In this document: one piece after another, positions 43,143 through 46,604 of the stretch
Layout of the letters: the number at the start of each line of letters is the position of its first letter
Position numbering within the stretch: position 1 is the stretch's first letter
NCBI RefSeq assembly: GCF_019747315.1
Contig: NZ_JAIEQY010000080.1
Span: forward strand, 1 to 46,604
From: Roseococcus sp.
GTDB lineage: Bacteria; Pseudomonadota; Alphaproteobacteria; Acetobacterales; Acetobacteraceae
Direction: 5' to 3'
DNA: 46,604 bases
Notes under the pieces: generated by a model
Databases searched by the model: none
What the model saw: only the letters and a program-made list of their open reading frames with translations
What the model was told of the DNA's origin: nothing
Made by a program: the position numbers and the translations under genes

Positions 43143-43475
43143 TCAATCCACGATGAAGAGGGTGACGCCCGTCTCGGTGCGGGAGCGGTGCGGCGAATCC
43201 CCGAAGTCGGAAACCTGGTAGCTCATGCCGGCCTTCATCGGGAAGGTCCGGCCGTCCTTGAGTTCGGACACCATCTCGCCCTGCACGACGTAGATGATGT
43301 GCCCGCGGTCGCACCAATGGTCGGCCAGGTAGCCGGGCGAGTATTCGACCATGCGCACGCGGATGTCACCGATGTTCAGCGTGCGCCAGGTGCCCATGCC
43401 CGTCTCGCCCGGGTGTTCCGTGCGGGGGACGTTGTCCCAATCGGTCACGGTGAAGGGCAGGGCCGGGATTTTCAT
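43143..43475 (-). CDS. DHCW-motif cupin protein
   Basis: A 110-residue single-domain cupin with ADHWCDRGHIIYVVQGEM, the signature segment of the DHCW-motif cupin family (read as DHWCDRGHIIYVVQGEM), followed by FPMKAGMSYQVSD. The function of this family is not known to me. The His residues could bind a metal. The start is ATG 43475 (MKIPALPFTV); a GTG at 43484 is possible. It is the third gene of the thiolase-like cluster, behind the palindromic repeat. Confidence 0.85.
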   Translation of the reverse strand: MKIPALPFTVTDWDNVPRTEHPGETGMGTWRTLNIGDIRVRMVEYSPGYLADHWCDRGHIIYVVQGEMVSELKDGRTFPMKAGMSYQVSDFGDSPHRSRTETGVTLFIVD

Positions 43476-43496
43476 GAGTGTCACTCGTCGGAGGTG

Positions 43497-43545
43497 CAGG
43501 AACCTGAGGTTTCTGCCGGGATGCTCGAAGGGCAGAGCCCTTCGA
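43497..43545. repeat. Bipartite palindromic repeat (copy 2)
   Basis: CAGGAACCT-G-AGGTTTCTG (43497-43515, one mismatched pair) is followed by TCGAAGGGC-AGA-GCCCTTCGA (43525-43545, perfect). Together they mirror the element at 8000-8058, in the opposite orientation relative to transcription. The copy separates the DUF35 gene from the cupin gene in an otherwise tight minus-strand operon. Confidence 0.65.
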
Positions 43546-43562
43546 ACTACCCTTTGTCTGGC

Positions 43563-43961
43563 TTACGCCAGCACGAACACCGGCACAGGAGCCCCGTCGC
43601 CTTCCGTGGCGCGGAACTTGACCTTCACCTTCTGCCCGACCTTCAGCGCGTCCAGGTCGCACTCGACGATGTTGGTCAGCATGGTCGGGCCTTCGGCCAG
43701 CGTCACATAGGCCACGCAGAAGGGTTCCTTCCCGCGCGCCACGCTGTAGCTGTAGATCACGCCGTCCCCGGACGCCTCGACGAACTCGACATTGTTCGAG
43801 AGCGTGAAGGGCGAGACATGGCGCGGGTAGTGGAACAGCTTCCCCGTGTCATTGCACTTGCCGAGGATCAGCTTGCCCGCGCGGCAGCCGTCGAAATAGA
43901 CCTTGTTGTCCGGGCTTTCGGAGGGTGCCGCGGGGGTACGGTCAAAGGACATGGTCGCCAT
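43563..43961 (-). CDS. DUF35 OB-fold protein, partner of the thiolase-like protein
   Basis: A 132-residue protein with the DUF35 layout: an N-terminal rubredoxin-like zinc ribbon and an OB fold. The ribbon is degenerate: GKCNDTGKLFHYPRHVSPF keeps only one of the usual four cysteines. The OB fold has GVIYSYSVARG, VAYVTLAEGPTMLTNIV and KVGQKVKVKF. DUF35 proteins form complexes with thiolase-fold enzymes. I choose ATG 43961, which has CGGGAG before it. GTG 43970 (overlapping the thiolase stop) and ATG 43952 are alternatives. Confidence 0.88.
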   Translation of the reverse strand: MATMSFDRTPAAPSESPDNKVYFDGCRAGKLILGKCNDTGKLFHYPRHVSPFTLSNNVEFVEASGDGVIYSYSVARGKEPFCVAYVTLAEGPTMLTNIVECDLDALKVGQKVKVKFRATEGDGAPVPVFVLA

Positions 43962-43966
43962 GGTGA

Positions 43967-45133
43967 TCACTCCCGCTCCAGGATGACGGTGCCGCAGCCA
44001 TGCCGCGAACCGAGGTTGCCGCCCTTGCCATTGGCGAGGACGAGATCGGCATTCTTCACCTGCACCATGGGATGCGCTTCGCCGCGCGCCTGGCGCACCG
44101 CCTCGATCACCTTGGTCATGCCGCCGCGATTGCTCGGGTGGTTGTTGCAGAGGCCGCCGCCATCGGTGTTGAAGGGCAGCTTGCCTACGCCGGAGATCAG
44201 GTTGCCATCGGCCACGAAGCGGCCGCCCTGGCCCTTCTCGCAGAAGCCCAGATCCTCGATCTGCACGACGACGCTGATCGTGAAGCTGTCATAGATCGAG
44301 GCGTATTTGATGTCAGCCGGCTTCACGCCCGCCTTGTTGAAGGCCATCGGCCCCGACATCTTGGTGGCGGAGTAGGTGAGGTCGATCCCGCCGGCATTCT
44401 GGTGCTTATAGGCCTCGCCCCAGCCCTTCACGCCCACCTTCGGACGGTTCAGCGTGCGCGCGATTTCGGGACGCGCGATGATCAGCGCGCCGCCGCCATC
44501 GGAGATGACGCAGCAATCGAGGCGGTGCAGCGGATCGGCCACCATGGGCGAATTCACCACATCTTCGACCGTGACGACCTTGCGCAGCATCGCATGCTCA
44601 TTGTGCTGCGCGTGGTGCGAGGCGGCGACCTTCACCCAGGCCAGCTGCTCGCTGGTGGTGCCGAATTCATACATGTGCCGCATGGCGACATTCGCATGCA
44701 TGGTCGCGATGGTGCGGCCATAGGGCAGCTCGAAGCTCTCATCGGGCACGCCCGCACCCGCGGAGCGCACGGCGGTGCCGGTCTGCATGCCCTCGGCGCG
44801 CGGACGGCCGGCCAGCGTGATCAGCGCCACGTTGCACTTGCCGGCCATGATGGCCTCGACCGCGTGACCCACATGGATGACGTAGGAGGAGCCGCCGCTT
44901 TCCGTCGTGTCGTAATGGCGGAGCTTGTTGAGGCCCATGTAGTCGATCATGGACAGGCCACCCATGCCGGGTGCGTCACCCGCGCAGAAATAGCCATCGA
45001 TATCAGAGGCGGTCAGTCCGGCGTCCTGCAGCGCGCCGTAGGCGACCTCGGCATGCAGCTGCGCGGTGGACTTGTCCTCGGCCTTGCGCGTCGGGTGCTC
45101 GAAAGCGCCCACGATATAGGCGGGGTTCTTCAT
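43967..45133 (-). CDS. Thiolase-fold protein lacking the nucleophilic cysteine (SCP2/Ltp2-like)
   Basis: A 388-residue thiolase-superfamily protein of the lipid-transfer/SCP2 branch. MKNPAYIVGAFEHPTRK is the usual start. Where thiolases have the catalytic Cys (about residue 81), this reads ESGGSSYV, with glycine at the aligned position. The C-terminal CNNHPSNRGGM and RHGCGT blocks are kept. With a DUF35 partner encoded next to it, it resembles the Ltp2-DUF35 aldolases of steroid side-chain breakdown. A retro-aldolase or other C-C lyase on a CoA ester is therefore a better guess than acetyl-CoA acetyltransferase. AGGAAAGGG lies upstream of the ATG. Confidence 0.85.
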   Translation of the reverse strand: MKNPAYIVGAFEHPTRKAEDKSTAQLHAEVAYGALQDAGLTASDIDGYFCAGDAPGMGGLSMIDYMGLNKLRHYDTTESGGSSYVIHVGHAVEAIMAGKCNVALITLAGRPRAEGMQTGTAVRSAGAGVPDESFELPYGRTIATMHANVAMRHMYEFGTTSEQLAWVKVAASHHAQHNEHAMLRKVVTVEDVVNSPMVADPLHRLDCCVISDGGGALIIARPEIARTLNRPKVGVKGWGEAYKHQNAGGIDLTYSATKMSGPMAFNKAGVKPADIKYASIYDSFTISVVVQIEDLGFCEKGQGGRFVADGNLISGVGKLPFNTDGGGLCNNHPSNRGGMTKVIEAVRQARGEAHPMVQVKNADLVLANGKGGNLGSRHGCGTVILERE

Positions 45134-45248
45134 GGGGCTCGGTGCCCTTTCCTGGCGATCATCGCATCCTCCCGGGATGTATGGGCCGCGGCAATCTTGC
45201 GCGGCATCCAGAGCCTCGCCGCCATGCCGCCATTCGTCAACCTGGGAC

Positions 45249-46223
45249 TCAGCCCAGATTGAGGCGCCGGGCGAGGTCGCGATACAGCGCGATCTGCGTC
45301 TCCACCATCGCGCGCATGGCAGGTCCATCGAGGAAGCGGGGCACGCTGCCGGTGCGGCGCGTGGCGGTGAGCCATTCGGGATCCCCTGCCGTGGCGCGGG
45401 CCACCCGGCTCCAGAATTCCAGCACGGGCTCGGGCAGGTTCGCGGGTGCCGCCAGGGCGTTCCAGCCGGCGAGCTGCGAGAGCGCGGGCAGCCCCGCCTC
45501 GGCCGCCGTCGGCACCTGGGGCAGGCTGGCCAGCCGGGCATCGCCGCTGACGACGAGGGCGCGGACCTGGCCTTGCTGGATGGCGCCCAGCATGTCGCCC
45601 AGGTTGTTGCCCACGAATTGCGCATGGCCGCCCAGCAGCGCCGTCAGCGCCTCGCCACCGCCGCGGAAGGGCAGGGCCTGGGCGGCATCGATGGGCAGGT
45701 CGGCGCTGGCCAGCATGTGCCGGATGCCGAGGTCGAGGATGGTGGCCGGCCCGCTGGTCGCGAAGTTGAGCGTGCCCGGGGCGGCGCGGATGGCGTCGAT
45801 CAATTCCCGCAGGTTGCGCCAGGGCGCATCGGCGCGAACGCAGACCACGAAGGGGTTTTCATCCAGCAGCGCCAGCCAGGTGAAATCCTCGACGGTGTAG
45901 GGCGTTCGCGCATCGGTCGCGGGCAGGATGGCCGAGGAACCCACGCGGGCCAGCAGCAGCGTGTGCCCATCCGGCCGGGCGCGGGCGACGTATTGCGTGC
46001 CGATCGAGCCCGAGGCACCGGTGCGGTTCTCCACGATGATGGGCTGGCCCGGCTGCCCCATGTGGCGGGGCGCATGCGCGGCAAAGAGGCGGGCGGCGAG
46101 ATCCGCCGCGCCCCCCGCGGAGAAAGGGGCCACCAGGGTGACCGGCCGGTCCAGCACCTGCGCCCAGGTGGGGGAGGTGGCCAGCGCGAACGCGCCGAAA
46201 ATGGCCATGCGACGGTTGATCAT
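45249..46223 (-). CDS. Bug/TctC-family solute-binding protein (5)
   Basis: A 324-residue receptor with signal peptide MINRRMAIFGAFALATSPTWA. PVTLVAPFSAGGAADLAAR, IIVENRTGASGSIG and ALPFRGGGEALTALLGGHAQ are the family blocks. The start is ATG 46223; longer frames add an unlikely N-terminus. It lies 115 bp upstream of the thiolase-like gene on the same strand, so it may take up the acid processed by that cluster. The 115-bp gap shows nothing I recognise. It is not one of the tandem trio and is clearly diverged from them. Confidence 0.92.
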   Translation of the reverse strand: MINRRMAIFGAFALATSPTWAQVLDRPVTLVAPFSAGGAADLAARLFAAHAPRHMGQPGQPIIVENRTGASGSIGTQYVARARPDGHTLLLARVGSSAILPATDARTPYTVEDFTWLALLDENPFVVCVRADAPWRNLRELIDAIRAAPGTLNFATSGPATILDLGIRHMLASADLPIDAAQALPFRGGGEALTALLGGHAQFVGNNLGDMLGAIQQGQVRALVVSGDARLASLPQVPTAAEAGLPALSQLAGWNALAAPANLPEPVLEFWSRVARATAGDPEWLTATRRTGSVPRFLDGPAMRAMVETQIALYRDLARRLNLG

Positions 46224-46392
46224 GCCTCTGTTTCCATGGCCATGGATGGTCCTCCTCACGGCATCATGCCCTGGTTCCGGTGGGTCAGGGTTGCCCTTCC
46301 GCTTCACGCCATGCTACCGCGTGTTGCATGTTGAGATAGACTGGCCTGCCAAAGGGGGCGCAAAAACTCCAAGCGCTCCGGCACACACCAGT

Positions 46393-46428
46393 GATCTGTG
46401 CGCCGCCATGCTTGGGTGCGCACAGATC
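46393..46428. promoter_or_regulatory. 11-bp perfect inverted repeat at the right-edge gene
   Basis: GATCTGTGCGC (46393-46403) and GCGCACAGATC (46418-46428) are exact inverted copies with a 14-nt spacer. They lie at or just before the likely start of the right-edge gene and could be a regulator site or an RNA hairpin over the ribosome-binding region. The rest of the gap from 46224 holds nothing I can name. Confidence 0.45.
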
Positions 46429-46604
46429 CTTCCCTCGAGGAAGCCTCCGTGGCCTCGCACTCGGCGCCCTCCTGGCCTGGGTGCTGGGTGCGGTCTCGAT
46501 CGGCGTTCCCGCCTCTGCGCGCGCCGCTGAGGTTCGCAGCAGCGCCGCCGCTCGCCCTGCCGCCGCTCGCCCTGCCGCCGCCCGCCCGGCTGCCGCCCCT
46601 CCGG
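46412..46604 (+). CDS. N-terminus of an exported Ala/Arg/Pro-repeat protein (cut by window edge)
   Basis: One frame reads GLALGALLAWVLGAVSIG then VPASARAAEV, a good signal peptide with an AxA-type cleavage site, followed by AAARP repeats up to the edge. The start is unsure: TTG 46412 or GTG 46391 are in frame, while the best-placed GTG (46449, behind GAGGAAG) is in another frame without a signal sequence. At least the signal-bearing frame looks real. The function is unknown. It is divergent from Bug receptor (5). Confidence 0.4.
   Translation, partial: MGAHRSFPRGSLRGLALGALLAWVLGAVSIGVPASARAAEVRSSAAARPAAARPAAARPAAAPP
46544..46604 (+). repeat. 15-bp tandem repeat, about four copies
   Basis: GCCGCCGCTCGCCCT occurs at 46544 and 46559 exactly, and in two decaying copies at 46574 and 46589, up to the window edge. 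In the likely frame it encodes an Ala/Arg/Pro pentapeptide repeat, a low-complexity stretch after the signal peptide of the right-edge gene. Confidence 0.8.

Noticed and set aside
43967-45625. N-terminal extension of the thiolase-like gene beyond 45133
   Set aside because: The extra residues run into the Bug(5) gene and look like shadow sequence. MKNPAYIVGAFEHPTRK is the family's normal start.

Overview
The window is a dense, very GC-rich stretch of bacterial chromosome. The gene content suggests an alphaproteobacterium of the Acetobacteraceae/Rhodospirillales, perhaps Roseomonas-like. This is inferred from five Bug/TctC-type receptor genes, a hisZ-purA pair, a DUF3141 polyhydroxyalkanoate (PHA)-type operon, DUF3035 behind lspA, and frequent 4-nt stop/start overlaps. 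I see no rRNA, tRNA, CRISPR array, transposase or phage gene.

Layout. 1-4.45 kb: an exopolysaccharide locus with an Alg44-like PilZ/HlyD protein, an Alg8-like polymerase and a convergent PL14-like polysaccharide lyase. The lyase is probably co-transcribed with a Bug receptor (4460-5434). 5.5-7.2 kb: formate-tetrahydrofolate ligase. 7.3-10.9 kb: a minus-strand run of a small exported protein, an alpha/beta hydrolase, two CoA-transferase-family subunits and a nitroreductase, interrupted by a palindromic repeat. 11-12.3 kb: a periplasmic binding protein and a GNAT acetyltransferase. 12.4-17.2 kb: a PHA-type module with a DUF3141 synthase-like protein, FabI, phosphate acyltransferase, an acetate kinase remnant and a MaoC/PhaJ hydratase. 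17.2-22.8 kb: LOG protein, ribF, ileS, lspA and a lipoprotein, closed by a good intrinsic terminator. 22.8-29.1 kb: an M16 peptidase pair, pgi and mutL. 29.1-32.8 kb, minus strand: C26 hydrolase, rluB-type synthase, rsmD, a glycosyltransferase and an unknown protein. 32.8-34.2 kb: tadA, convergent with an isoaspartyl peptidase. 34.2-37.3 kb: three tandem Bug receptors. 37.4-40.9 kb: hisZ, purA, a large nested inverted repeat, mtnP. 41-43.1 kb: a GntR regulator with twin operators, a cysteine-dioxygenase-like protein and an EamA transporter. 43.1-45.1 kb, minus strand: a thiolase-like protein, a DUF35 partner and a cupin. 45.2-46.2 kb: a fifth Bug receptor. 46.4 kb to the edge: the start of an exported Ala/Arg/Pro-repeat protein.

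Most of the window is housekeeping and accessory metabolism. The parts most worth a second look are: the c-di-GMP-controlled alginate-type polymer locus without the rest of an alginate operon; the PHA-type operon with an acetate kinase relic, a histone-like tail and a TGC/GCA palindrome; the thiolase/DUF35 pair with glycine at the catalytic cysteine position; the CoA-transferase pair without a recognisable catalytic glutamate; the GntR double operator; and the intergenic palindromic repeats.
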